A DNA stretch of 64,000 bases from Amycolatopsis regifaucium (GTDB lineage: Bacteria > Actinomycetota > Actinomycetes > Mycobacteriales > Pseudonocardiaceae): assembly GCF_001613935.1 (NCBI RefSeq), contig NZ_LQCI01000009.1, forward strand, positions 90,821-154,820. The letters run 5' to 3'. Made by a program: the position numbers and the translations under genes. Of this stretch, positions 34,678 to 43,181 are shown piece after piece. Every line of letters starts with the position of its first letter. The first letter of the stretch is position 1. The notes beneath the pieces were generated by a model. The model saw only the letters and a program-made list of their open reading frames with translations. It had not been told where the DNA came from and made no database searches.

Positions 34678-36432
34678 TCACGGTACCCACTTGGCCTTGT
34701 CGGGCCGGTTGGCGGTCATGCGGTGGAAGGCCGGTGGCACGTCGACCTTCTGCAGGAACGCTTCGATGAGGACGAGCCGGTCCGTGGTGGCGGCGGCCCG
34801 GATGAGCGCCCTGTCCAGCTCGGCGGGGGTGCGGGCGGACAGCACAAGAGGGTTCGGTACGCCGAGTGCGGCCGGGACATCGGACCAGTCCCAGCGGGCC
34901 ACCTCGTTGTAGACGGCACTCATCCCATGGGTGATCCGCTCGACCGTGTAGCCGTCGTTGTTCACCAGGACCACCATGGGATTGAGCCGGTGGCGGCCGA
35001 GGACGCCCAGTTCCGGTGCGGTGAGCTGAGCCGCGCCGTCGCCGATGAGCAGCAGTCCGCGCCGGGTCGGATCGGCGAGTTGCGCGCCGAGCAGCGCGGG
35101 GACGGTGAACCCGATGGACGACCACAGCGGCTGGGAAACGAAGCGGGCGCCGTCGGGAAACCGCTGCTCCGCCGCGCCGATGAGCGCCGTGCCGCTGTCG
35201 GCGCAGACGATGTACTCGGGCCGCACGGCCTCGCCCACGGCTTTCCAGAGGTAGGACTGGGTCAGCGGCGTCCAGCGTCCGCAGAAAGTGCGGAAGAGGG
35301 CCGCGGCGGACTTCTTCACCGCCGCCGGGAAGTTCCCCACCGGGGGGTTCGCCGTCGAAGAAGCCTGCCGTCGCGGTGCCGTGACGGACGCACGGGCCGG
35401 CGGGCGCTCCTTGATCAGCGCCGTGAGCACTGTCAGGGCGGCGGCCAGCGGCACGCCAGGGAATTCGACGCCGTTCACCCGTGCGGACGTCGGCCCGAGT
35501 CGGATGGCCTTCTCGGGATCGAATTCGTGCGTGAACTTGCCGGTGGCGTGATCGGTGAGCAGCACACCCGCCATGATCAGCGGGTCCGCGCCGTCGATGG
35601 CGGCGCGAACGTGCGCCTCGCTCATGGCACCGGCGTACAGCCCGAGGAAGTCGGGGGCTTGCTCGTCCACCACCGTCTTGCCGGCCATCACCGTCGCGTG
35701 CGGGAGCGGCCCGGCCGCCAACAGCTCGGCCAGCTCCGCGCGGGCGTCGAACCGGTCCACCAAGAAGTCCGCCAGAACCGCGACGTCGTCCGACTCGGCG
35801 AGCCGCACCCGGGCAGCCGCGCGGAAATTGTCCAGACTGCCCGGGTGGGCGGCCTTCGGATCCGGCCGATTCAGCGACGGAAGCGGCGGCGCTGGACCAA
35901 GGGCGACGTCGCGCGGTACGCGCAGATACCCAGGCCGGCTCTCCCGCAAGCAGGCTGTCACCACGCGATCGACCTCGAACAGGGCGTCCTCGGCGCGCAA
36001 CACCGCGTCCGCGCACACCACCTCACGGTGCGCTCGGGCGAACCGGTCGAAGTCACCATCCCCCATCGTGTGGTGGACTGGGCTGTCCGCCCCCTCGGTG
36101 TCAGTGGTCGGTCCGATCACGATGTGGAGCACCGGGACACGCTCGGCATAGCTGCCCGCCACGCCGTTGATCGCGTTCAGCTCACCCACACCGAAAGTGG
36201 TCAACAGCGCGCCGAAGCCGTTGACCCGTCCGTAACCATCGGCGGCGTAGGCGGCTCCCAACTCGTTCGTCGTCCCGACCCACTTCATGCGCGGATGGGC
36301 GACCACGCGATCGAGTACCTGCAGGTTGTAGTCTCCCGGCATACCGAACAGGTGCCTTACTCCCAAGGCGCACAAGCGATCCAGGATCTGGTCGATCACC
36401 GTGGCGCTCGTTTCCGGTGGCCTGGTTGTCAT
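34678..36432 (-). CDS. ThDP-dependent 2-keto-acid decarboxylase
   Basis: A 584-residue decarboxylase of the pyruvate/indolepyruvate/branched-chain keto-acid decarboxylase family. Catalytic Glu57 is in TTNELGAAYAADGYGRV and the active-site His pair His120-His121 is in SPVHHTMGDGDF. The ThDP-binding GDGAAQLTAPEL...VVLVNNDGYTVE block is intact. The ATG at 36432 has AGGAAAG upstream. It would turn a 2-oxo acid into an aldehyde. The nearby leu cluster makes 4-methyl-2-oxopentanoate, a typical substrate of some members, but a direct link is inference. Confidence 0.88.
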   Translation of the reverse strand: MTTRPPETSATVIDQILDRLCALGVRHLFGMPGDYNLQVLDRVVAHPRMKWVGTTNELGAAYAADGYGRVNGFGALLTTFGVGELNAINGVAGSYAERVPVLHIVIGPTTDTEGADSPVHHTMGDGDFDRFARAHREVVCADAVLRAEDALFEVDRVVTACLRESRPGYLRVPRDVALGPAPPLPSLNRPDPKAAHPGSLDNFRAAARVRLAESDDVAVLADFLVDRFDARAELAELLAAGPLPHATVMAGKTVVDEQAPDFLGLYAGAMSEAHVRAAIDGADPLIMAGVLLTDHATGKFTHEFDPEKAIRLGPTSARVNGVEFPGVPLAAALTVLTALIKERPPARASVTAPRRQASSTANPPVGNFPAAVKKSAAALFRTFCGRWTPLTQSYLWKAVGEAVRPEYIVCADSGTALIGAAEQRFPDGARFVSQPLWSSIGFTVPALLGAQLADPTRRGLLLIGDGAAQLTAPELGVLGRHRLNPMVVLVNNDGYTVERITHGMSAVYNEVARWDWSDVPAALGVPNPLVLSARTPAELDRALIRAAATTDRLVLIEAFLQKVDVPPAFHRMTANRPDKAKWVP

Positions 36433-36517
36433 CTGCTTTCCTCTCTGGGCGTGGGAATCCGGCGTCGCACCGGTGTTCCGCCGGGACGTGGTGCGCCCGG
36501 TTCGTGCGGACCGCGCG

Positions 36518-36550
36518 CCGGGGCGCGATGGTCGAGCGTGCGCGCCCCGG
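36518..36550. other. GC-rich hairpin upstream of the transposase fragment
   Basis: CCGGGGCGCG (36518-36527) and CGCGCCCCGG (36541-36550) form a perfect 10-bp stem. It lies between the decarboxylase start and the transposase fragment. It may be an inverted-repeat remnant or a regulatory hairpin. Confidence 0.35.
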
Positions 36551-36593
36551 CTGCGCCTTGTGGGACCCACTTCCGCTGCCCATGCTTTCCGGC

Positions 36594-36950
36594 ATGGGAG
36601 AGGAGCTGTCCCGGCGTTTGGTGCCCGACCGGCTGTGGACGGTGATCGGGCCGCTGGTACCGGAATTCGACCCACGACCGCAAGGAGGTGGGACCACCCC
36701 GCTGGCGGGCAGGGACGTCTTCACGGCGATCGTGTTCGTGCTCGTGAGCGACTGCGCCTGGCGGCGGTTGCCGGACGTGTTCCGCGTATCCCCCGCGACG
36801 GCGCACCGTCGCTTTCTCGCTTGGACCGAGGCGGGGGTGTGGGAGTGCCTGCGACGGACGCTGGAAGAGCATTCCGAGCTCGGCGACGACCAAGAGTGGG
36901 CGGTGGCGATCGTCCACATCGCGCTCACCCGGGCGGAGTCCCGCGGTTGA
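36594..36950 (+). mobile_element. IS5-type transposase, N-terminal fragment (DUF4096-like)
   Basis: A 118-residue frame. The sequence LVPDRLWTVIGPLVPEFDPR, then AGRDVFTAIVFVLVSDCAWRRLP and TAHRRFLAWTEAGVWECLRR, is the N-terminal DNA-binding domain of IS5-family transposases. The frame ends shortly after, without any DDE catalytic domain, and no flanking inverted repeats or target duplication are evident. It is a truncated, inactive insertion-sequence remnant. Confidence 0.8.
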
Positions 36951-37634
36951 TCCGCACCGTCGCGCCCGCTCGTCGTGTGCGCTCCCCGCCGTCACCTTCT
37001 CCCGTCGCCCACGCCCTGTCGGCCTTGCCATATCGGGCGGTGGGCCCGTACCTCGCGATACGTGCGATGGTGAGCGGCTCGGCGGGCATGCTGCTGTGCA
37101 TGGGAAATCCTCCAGGCCGATGTCACTTCCGGAATACGGATCTCGGATCCACGATCCGTGCCACCGACCGTATGCGGTGCCGCGACGTGCGTCGCCCGTC
37201 GCGGCCGTCTCGTGTGGTGGACCATCGCCACGCGGCGCGCACACGTTCGCCACCGCCCTATCCGGACGACTTGCCGTCCTGGGTACCGCGCGTGCGGCCT
37301 TGGGGCACCGAAGCGGCGGAACGGTGCCACAGCGGGTTTCGGCACGACCCTATCGTCCACGTGAGACAGCGCGCTGTTGGCGCACACGGCGTCGTGGTCG
37401 GGGCGCGGTTCCCCCGGCGAGCCACCTCGCTGCGCCTTTCACACCTCTGTGGCCTCCAACGAAGCCGCGACCCCGCCAACGTGCCTGCCGACGCGCACCG
37501 CACGGTTCTACGGTCTTGCAGAGAAGTGGATGCCAGCGGCTCGTGACCCCCGCGCACCGCCCTCGCCTGCCGGGCATCCGCCCCCACTACAGCGAGATTC
37601 GGTCGACCGCCGGTCCCGGTGAGGAGCACGAACA
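36951..37634. other. Gap between IS remnant and PHA-synthase-like gene
   Basis: About 680 nt with no recognisable gene. Frames are arginine- and proline-rich shadows. It may be decayed insertion-sequence DNA. The ribosome-binding site of the next gene (GAGGAG) is at its right edge. Confidence 0.45.
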
Positions 37635-39245
37635 GTGGAAGCGCATGACCCCGAGCAGCACATCTACGATCGGTTCAAACCTTCCGTGTCACCACCGAAT
37701 TCCGGAGCACGGCGGTGGTATCGCGAGCCGCGGAAGGCGGTCGAGGCCAGGCCCGATCCCGGGGACGCACGGTTTCGCGACGTCGTATGGAACTCTCCCG
37801 GTTACCGGTTCCTGCTCCGGGGATATCTTGTGTGGCGCCGACTCGTGCTGGCGAGCGCCGAGGTCCCATTCGTCCCTGCGTGGCGACGGCCGCAGGCGCG
37901 GCTCCTGGCGGAACTCGTCGCCGAAGCGTCGGCGCCCGCGAACACCTTCATCGGCAACCCCACCGCGCTCCGCCGAGTCGTGACCACCCGCGGCGCGAGC
38001 CTGGCCCGCGGCATGAGCAACCTCCTCGACGACGTGGTGCACCGCGGGGGCCGCCCGGCCAAGATGCCCACCGGGGCCTACCGCCTGGGCACGAACCTGG
38101 CCACCACACCCGGCCGGGTCGTGTATCGCGACGACTTGATGGAAGTGCTCCAGTACGAGCCGCAGACCACCGAAGTGCATCAGGTTCCCCTCCTGCTCAT
38201 CCCCGCCTGGGTGAACAAATTCTATATCTTCGATCTGGCCCCGGGGCGGAGCCTTGTGGAATGGGCGGTCCGGGAAGGATTCACGGTGTTCGCGATCAGC
38301 CAGCGCAGTCCCCTGCCCCACCACGAAAAAACGGGGTTGGACGAGTATTTCCAGCGGGTTCCGCTACGTGCCCTCGACGTCGCGCGCGAGATCACCGGCT
38401 CCTCGGAAGTCCACTTGACCGGGGTGTGCGCGGGCGGGATGCTCGCGGCGTCCCTCGCCGCCTGGCTCAGCGCGGCCGGTGAGCCAGGTGCGGCGTCGCT
38501 GACGCTGCTGGTGTCCGCCCTCGATCACCCCTCACCCGACAACGGCGTGAACCGGTGGTCGGACCTGGAGATCAAGCTGTTGACCCGTATCCTGGCCGAC
38601 CGCGACGGCCTGGTCGACGCCGGCCGCATCAGCCTCCTGTTCGACCTGTTGCGCTCGCGGGACACGCTGTGGCAGCCGTCGATCTCGGGCTGGTTCCTCG
38701 GTGAGCGGCCGGAGCCCTTTGACATCTGGGCGTGGAGCGAGGACGGGGTGGGCGTGCCCCGAGTCCTGTTCGAGCAGACGCTGCGGTCGTCGATCGACAA
38801 CACGCTGGCCCGCGGCCGGCTGCGACTAGCGGGACGGCCGGTCGACCTTTCCACCGCCCCGCAGAACGCCTTCGTGGTCGCCGGTGTCCGGGACCACATC
38901 ATCCCGTGGCAGACGGTGTATCACAGCGCACGGTTGCTCGGCGGTGACGTGGCCTTCCACCTGGTGCCCTCCGGGCACGTGGGCAGCATCATCAGCCCGC
39001 CGCGCCCCAAAGCCGCCTACCGGACGGGACCGACTCCGCTGCCCGGCGACCCTTCGGTGTGGTGGACCGGTTCGGTGCCACATCAGGAATCCTGGTGGCA
39101 GGCGTGGACTCGGTGGCTCGCGCCCCTGTCGGGACCGGCCGTCCCCGCCCGTGTCCCGGGGAGCACCCGTCATCCCGCGGGCGACTTCGCGCCAGGTCGG
39201 CACGTGCGGTCACGCGCACGACGACACCAAGGCGGCGACTCATGA
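37635..39245 (+). CDS. Poly(3-hydroxyalkanoate) synthase-like (PhaC family) protein
   Basis: A 536-residue PhaC-family protein. The lipase-like box reads LTGVCAGGM, so the nucleophile is Cys265, as in polyester synthases and not Ser as in lipases. The catalytic acid is in AGVRDHIIPW and the His in PSGHVGSIISPP. The N-terminal FIGNPTALRR and the central NKFYIFDLAPGRSLVEWAV segment are conserved PhaC features. It is a little shorter than class I enzymes. The start is GTG at 37635 behind GAGGAG. It overlaps the SDR start by 4 nt. Confidence 0.85.
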   Translation: MEAHDPEQHIYDRFKPSVSPPNSGARRWYREPRKAVEARPDPGDARFRDVVWNSPGYRFLLRGYLVWRRLVLASAEVPFVPAWRRPQARLLAELVAEASAPANTFIGNPTALRRVVTTRGASLARGMSNLLDDVVHRGGRPAKMPTGAYRLGTNLATTPGRVVYRDDLMEVLQYEPQTTEVHQVPLLLIPAWVNKFYIFDLAPGRSLVEWAVREGFTVFAISQRSPLPHHEKTGLDEYFQRVPLRALDVAREITGSSEVHLTGVCAGGMLAASLAAWLSAAGEPGAASLTLLVSALDHPSPDNGVNRWSDLEIKLLTRILADRDGLVDAGRISLLFDLLRSRDTLWQPSISGWFLGERPEPFDIWAWSEDGVGVPRVLFEQTLRSSIDNTLARGRLRLAGRPVDLSTAPQNAFVVAGVRDHIIPWQTVYHSARLLGGDVAFHLVPSGHVGSIISPPRPKAAYRTGPTPLPGDPSVWWTGSVPHQESWWQAWTRWLAPLSGPAVPARVPGSTRHPAGDFAPGRHVRSRARRHQGGDS

Positions 39246-40030
39246 TTCTTGACCGGTTTCGTCTGGACGGCAAGGTGGCGGTGGTGACCGGCGCCGGCCG
39301 CGGCATCGGTGCGGCGTGCGCCATCGCGCTCGCCGAAGTAGGCGCGGATGTCGTGCTCGCCGCGCGTACGCAGGCCCAACTGCTCGTGGTGGCGGAGGAA
39401 GTGCGGCGAAAAGGTCGCCGGGCCCACCTGGTGTGCGGCGACCTGTCCGATCCGGACGCCGGAGCGGCACTGGCCGGGGACGCCGAAGCCGAATTCGGCC
39501 GGATCGACGTGGTAATCAACAACCTGGGCGGGGGCCGTCCCGGCCCGCTGGGGCACAGCTCAACGGAAGCGCTCGAAAAAGCCTTTCGTTTCAACGTCTC
39601 CACCGCGGACGCGCTGACGCGTGCCGCGGCCGACGTGATGCTGCGCGGCGACGGCGGCGCGATCGTCAACATCTCGTCCGTGGTCGGACGTGTCGCCGGC
39701 CGCGGGTTTCTCGCCTACGGGACGGCCAAGGCGGCGCTGACGCACTACACCCGCCTCTCCGCCGCCGACCTGTCGCCCCGGGTCCGGGTCAACGCCGTGG
39801 CTCCGGGCATCGTGCTCACGGTGGCGTTACAGAAGCTCGTTGGCGAGGGACCGGCGCGCGAGCGCGCCGAGGCGTCAACGCCGCTACGGCGCATCGGTGA
39901 TCCGCAGGACGTCGCAGCCGCCGTCCTGTACCTCGCTACAGATGCGAGCGCATACCTGACCGGCAAGGTGATCGAAGTCGACGGCGGCTTGCACGCACTC
40001 AACATCGATCTGGACCTCCCCGACCTCTGA
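39242..40030 (+). CDS. Short-chain dehydrogenase/reductase
   Basis: A 262-residue classical SDR. The cofactor motif TGAGRGIG is at 16-23, and ARTQ after strand 2 favours NADP. Catalytic Ser145/146 (NISSVVG), Tyr159 and Lys163 (YGTAK) are present. Its ATG overlaps the PhaC stop (ATGA), so the two are translationally coupled. A FabG/PhaB-like 3-ketoacyl-CoA reductase supplying the PhaC-like enzyme is the simplest reading, though many SDRs look like this. Confidence 0.88.
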   Translation: MILDRFRLDGKVAVVTGAGRGIGAACAIALAEVGADVVLAARTQAQLLVVAEEVRRKGRRAHLVCGDLSDPDAGAALAGDAEAEFGRIDVVINNLGGGRPGPLGHSSTEALEKAFRFNVSTADALTRAAADVMLRGDGGAIVNISSVVGRVAGRGFLAYGTAKAALTHYTRLSAADLSPRVRVNAVAPGIVLTVALQKLVGEGPARERAEASTPLRRIGDPQDVAAAVLYLATDASAYLTGKVIEVDGGLHALNIDLDLPDL

Positions 40031-40744
40031 GCGCCCGGCGCTGTTCGAATCGAACCCACGAAGATGTGGCTGACCGTGGCGAGCAATACCGCGGCACCGG
40101 CACCACCTGGAAGTACTGACACCCGCCTGACAGTTCCGGACAGGGCCAGGCCGGGCAAACGCCATCCATCGACAACGCCGTGGCCACCGCCAGGCTGCAC
40201 GCTGCCGGACCGCCCGATCGCCGGCACGTCATGGAGTCGGGAACGATCACGATCGATCACCTCTACGGGTGAGCACACCGCGCGGTCCGGATGCGCACGA
40301 AAGCGGTCCGCACCCACGAAGAAGTAGCGCGAATTACTGGCAAACCCACCAGCAGCAGGGCGCTACCGTCGTCAAGACCGGACGGTAGTCAAAACTGGAT
40401 CCGCGTGAACCGCACCTGCCCTCGCTCCTCCTGCGGCCATTCGCCAGTACGAACGGGGCTGTTCGGATTCTTGATCGGCTACCGTGCAGTGGTGGATATC
40501 CAGGTGCTAGAGGGTGCTCTGGTCGAGGTGCCGACCGACACTGTGAGCAGGAATGGACCGGCGGGACCCACATGTCGCTCACTTGTCGGTCGGGATCGGC
40601 GCGGACGACGCTGACTGACGACCCCTTGGAGCGCGGGCCGCAGGGCGGCCCGGACCTCACCGCGGACGAAGCACGCGCCCATGAGGACCTGCCGTTCATC
40701 TGGTGGGTCGCCGACCAGATCATGCAGCGCGACCGCCGGGCTTG
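40031..40744. other. Degenerate gap, start of accessory patch
   Basis: About 710 nt. One frame (roughly 40582-40773, plus) has protein-like composition (EDLPFIWWVADQIMQRDRRA) but no clear start or continuation. It may be the decayed 5' part of the neighbouring small gene. Nothing else is recognisable. Confidence 0.4.
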
Positions 40745-40771
40745 GTGGATGAAGCACTGGCTTCATCCACC
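40744..40771. other. Perfect 12-bp hairpin with 4-nt loop
   Basis: GGTGGATGAAGC (40744-40755), ACTG, GCTTCATCCACC (40760-40771). It covers the only plausible start codon of the next small gene. It looks like a rearrangement junction or a translation-blocking hairpin. Confidence 0.5.
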
Positions 40772-41008
40772 ACCTGTATCCAAACCCTGGAAATCTGCGA
40801 GCACAGCGAGCCGATTCTGCTTGTCCAGCACGACAACGGCATATGGCAGCTCATCGGTGCTTCCGACGCGGACGGCGGCACCGGCAAGATCGGGCACCCG
40901 CACCACGCCATCGACAGCGACCACACCCTTATCGGCACCCTCGGCCTGCCACCCGGCGGCAGCACGACACGAACCGGCGTCGCAAGTCCCTGGCACCGGC
41001 AGTTCTGA
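40745..41008 (+). CDS. Small conserved hypothetical protein, possibly 5'-truncated
   Basis: An 87-residue frame from a GTG at 40745. The part from ICEHSEPILLVQHDNGIWQL to LPPGGSTTRTGVASPWHRQF reads like the short actinobacterial orphan proteins of the type [C-E-H-x-x-P-I-L-x-V-x-H-(D)-x-G-x-W-Q]. No function is known. The upstream end merges with a protein-like stretch in another frame, and the start codon is inside a perfect hairpin, so the gene may be broken. Confidence 0.4.
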   Translation: MDEALASSTTCIQTLEICEHSEPILLVQHDNGIWQLIGASDADGGTGKIGHPHHAIDSDHTLIGTLGLPPGGSTTRTGVASPWHRQF

Positions 41009-41055
41009 AGTCGCACATATGCTCCTGCCGCAGGGCGCGCGCTCCCGTTGTACGT

Positions 41056-41069
41056 CCGCTCATGCCGAT
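41056..41069. repeat. 14-bp recurrent intergenic motif, copy 1
   Basis: CCGCTCATGCCGAT. Identical copies are at 41651-41664 and 44857-44870, and a 12-of-14 match is at 45383-45394. All lie between small genes of the accessory patch. Confidence 0.55.
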
Positions 41070-41197
41070 GAGAGGGCGGTCCCGCGGCCGGAGCGGGCAT
41101 GATCAGCATCCAGCGGGTCGCGTTCGAAGCGAATGTCGACATGGGTTGGTCTTCAGCGGGTCTACTCCCCAGCTGAGCGGCCGTGTGCAGCGCTCGG

Positions 41198-41611
41198 TCA
41201 GGAACCGAAGAGGGCGCGTATTCCGCCCAGATTGGCGAATCTGGCCCATAGGTCACTGTCGGGAGAGTGCAGGATGTGGCCGGTGATCAGCAGTTCGAGG
41301 AAGGCGCTGTGCAGTTCTGACCGGTCGTCGCGGCCGCGTCCCGTCCGGGCCGTGGTGATTCGGTAGCCACCTTCGCAAGGAGTGAAGACGGCGTCGTAGA
41401 CGCATTGCCCGACCCCAGCACGATAGATGGACAGATGGTCGCCTTCGACCAGCGCCACCCATTTGTCGTCCATGTCCTTCTCCTGCAGTCCCAGCTTGAT
41501 CCGCTCCCATTCCGAGTCGGTCCACAACCGTTGCGGAGCGGGCAGCTCGCGGGGGTTGGCGATGGGAAGCAAGGCGTGCTTGAACGAGGCTCGGGTTACG
41601 GGATGGGACAT
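41198..41611 (-). CDS. Conserved hypothetical protein (DMDDKW-motif family)
   Basis: A 137-residue protein. The core WERIKLGLQEKDMDDKWVAL, then GDHLSIYRAGVGQCVYDAVF, is a pattern shared by many small actinobacterial orphans that sit near mobile or conflict genes. No function is assigned. TACCCT lies 6 nt before the ATG (minus strand), giving a probable leaderless start. It is oriented opposite to its neighbours. Confidence 0.65.
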   Translation of the reverse strand: MSHPVTRASFKHALLPIANPRELPAPQRLWTDSEWERIKLGLQEKDMDDKWVALVEGDHLSIYRAGVGQCVYDAVFTPCEGGYRITTARTGRGRDDRSELHSAFLELLITGHILHSPDSDLWARFANLGGIRALFGS

Positions 41612-41650
41612 GCTATGAGGGTACTTCGGTCACACCGGTTCGTTGAACAT

Positions 41651-41664
41651 CCGCTCATGCCGAT
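41651..41664. repeat. 14-bp recurrent intergenic motif, copy 2
   Basis: CCGCTCATGCCGAT, 40 nt outside the start of the leftward 41198-41611 gene. The extended context AACATCCGCTCATGCCG is shared with the copy at 45383. Confidence 0.55.
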
Positions 41665-41748
41665 AGGCAGGTGTTTCGTTGGGGGGTGTCGGTGGCTCTC
41701 TCCTTGGCTTCACGTTCTGATCGAACATGCGCTCGTTGGGCTGGCCTC

Positions 41749-42322
41749 TGCCTTTCCCTGCTCGCCGAGAACAACCAGTGGGACCTCCAAGCCATCACGA
41801 CGAACCTCGGAGAGGCCGACTCCACCGTCCGCAGCTACTCACTCCGCCCGGACAGCTGGCGAACCGGCGAACTCATCCTCAACGACCTCGCGATCGACCG
41901 GCTCGCCGCGATGACCGGCCGCTCGCCGAATGCTCTCGCCCGCGCCCTGGGGATCTTCGGCATCCACCGCCGGCGGACACCCGACGCTGCACTGGAGCGC
42001 TATCTACGCCAAACCGGTCCGCACCACCGAATCCCGGATCATCCGGCCATGCCGCCGCTGCGCCGCGAAACACGGAATCACCACGCCGGTCTCAATCCTG
42101 CGCCGCGTCGACCAGCCCACCTGCCGCCGCCACGGAACCTGGCTCATCGACTTCCCCAACGCGGCACCCTTCAGCGCCGCCGAGGCTCGGGAGGTCGCCG
42201 GCCTGAAGACCAGCCGCGACGCCGCAGCTCGCAAGCTCTTGAACCTCGACAAGCTCCGCGAACGTCCGCCCGCAGGACTGGTGAACCTCGGGATCCCGAT
42301 CGTCAGTGGCCACCGTGGCTAG
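41749..42322 (+). pseudogene. TniQ-family protein, frameshifted
   Basis: Two frames together read as a TniQ-type transposition protein. The first (about 41755-41955) has LLAENNQWDLQAITTNLGE and RLAAMTGRSPNALARALGIF. The second (about 42035-42322) has the zinc-finger part [16 protein letters not shown]...QPTCRRHGTWLIDFP. The break is near 42030. The start is unclear because upstream frames do not look like TniQ. TniQ proteins act in Tn7-like and related transposons, but no other transposition genes are present, so this is an orphan remnant. Confidence 0.6.
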
Positions 42323-42325
42323 TCC
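42184..42325 (+). repeat. Imperfect direct repeat: 3' end of the TniQ gene, copy A
   Basis: Begins GGCTCGGGAGGTCGC and ends at the TAGTCC just past the TniQ stop. It matches 42921-43064 at roughly three quarters of positions, with long identical runs such as TGAACCTCGACAAG and TCAACCTCGGGA-type blocks. The two copies flank the HAD gene. Confidence 0.6.
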
Positions 42326-42382
42326 ACATACTCAACACGCACAGGGACAACACCGCCCCAAATCGGCGGCTATCGTGCTGTC

Positions 42383-42901
42383 GTGACAGGCTCCCGACAA
42401 CGGCCGCTGCTCTTTCTTGACGTCGACGGGCCGCTCATCCCGTTCGGCGCTCCGTCAGGGCAGTACCCGACATATCTCTTTGATCTGAATTCCCTTACCT
42501 CCAGCTCGAACCCCCTCCTGGCCAGGCTCAATCCCAGGCATGGGCCCCGTCTCGCGACGTTGCCCTGTGATCTGGTCTGGGCCACAACCTGGGCTGCTGA
42601 AGCGAACGAGTGCCTATCGCCGCGACTGGGACTCCCACAGTTGCCAGTGGTCGACTGGCCGGAGACTTCCGAGTTCGAGGAACGGGACGAGCGGCACGGA
42701 CTGCACTGGAAGACCCGCGCTCTCGTCGGCTGGGCGGCAGAACGTCCATTCGCCTGGGTTGACGACGAGATCACCGCCACCGATCAGGCGTGGGTGCGCG
42801 CGCACCACCCGGTGCCGGCGCTCCTACACCGCGTCGACCCCCGGCATGGCCTCGCGGACGCCGACTACACCGCCCTTGCCGAGTGGCTGCGGAAGGCATA
42901 G
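42383..42901 (+). CDS. HAD-domain protein (Swiss-Army-Knife RNA-repair HAD type)
   Basis: A 172-residue stand-alone HAD-fold protein. Motif I is LFLDVDGPLIPFGA (Asp13 and Asp15), a middle WATTWAAEANE segment follows, and the acidic motif is FAWVDDEIT. The ending LLHRVDPRHGLADADYTALAEWL is typical of the small HAD family related to those in RNA-repair proteins. The start is GTG at 42383, with TATCGT 6 nt upstream suggesting a leaderless transcript. The gene sits between two copies of the TniQ 3' end. Confidence 0.78.
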   Translation: MTGSRQRPLLFLDVDGPLIPFGAPSGQYPTYLFDLNSLTSSSNPLLARLNPRHGPRLATLPCDLVWATTWAAEANECLSPRLGLPQLPVVDWPETSEFEERDERHGLHWKTRALVGWAAERPFAWVDDEITATDQAWVRAHHPVPALLHRVDPRHGLADADYTALAEWLRKA

Positions 42902-42920
42902 ACGACGTAGGCCAACGGAT

Positions 42921-43064
42921 GGCTCGGGGAGGTCGCGGGTCCAGAAGACCGATCGTCCCGCCGCGGCTCGCAGGCTCGTGAACCTCGACAAGATCCGCGA
43001 GCGCCCACCAGCCGGTCCGGTCAACCTCGGGAGCCCAGCCATCAGCGACGACAGTGCCTAGTCC
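42921..43064 (+). repeat. Imperfect direct repeat: duplicate of the TniQ 3' end, copy B
   Basis: Encodes ARRLVNLDKIRERPPAGP and VNLG in one frame, against ARKLLNLDKLRERPPAGL and VNLG in copy A, and ends with the same TAGTCC. It has no upstream TniQ body, so it is only the tail of a gene, downstream of the HAD gene. Confidence 0.6.
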
Positions 43065-43181
43065 GGAAAAGCCACCTTCGAGCGGACAGACAGGACATGA
43101 CGCACCGGTCTCGCATCACTTCAAGCCCCGGCTCGCCGTGACCGAGTCTTGGCGTCGACGTCGCCAGTACAGTCCGGGCCC

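Noticed and set aside
33595..36645. Plus-strand open frame of more than 1000 codons
   Set aside because: It crosses the NsdA-like gene in another frame and the antisense of the decarboxylase; composition is arginine-rich and shows no domain.
36594..36950. Complete insertion sequence
   Set aside because: Only the N-terminal transposase domain is present; there is no DDE domain and no terminal inverted repeats or target duplication were found.
20141..40030. A classical polyketide or peptide biosynthetic gene cluster
   Set aside because: The leu cluster, ligase, decarboxylase and PhaC-like genes are suggestive, but there are no PKS, NRPS or carrier proteins, and intergenic gaps and an IS remnant separate the units.
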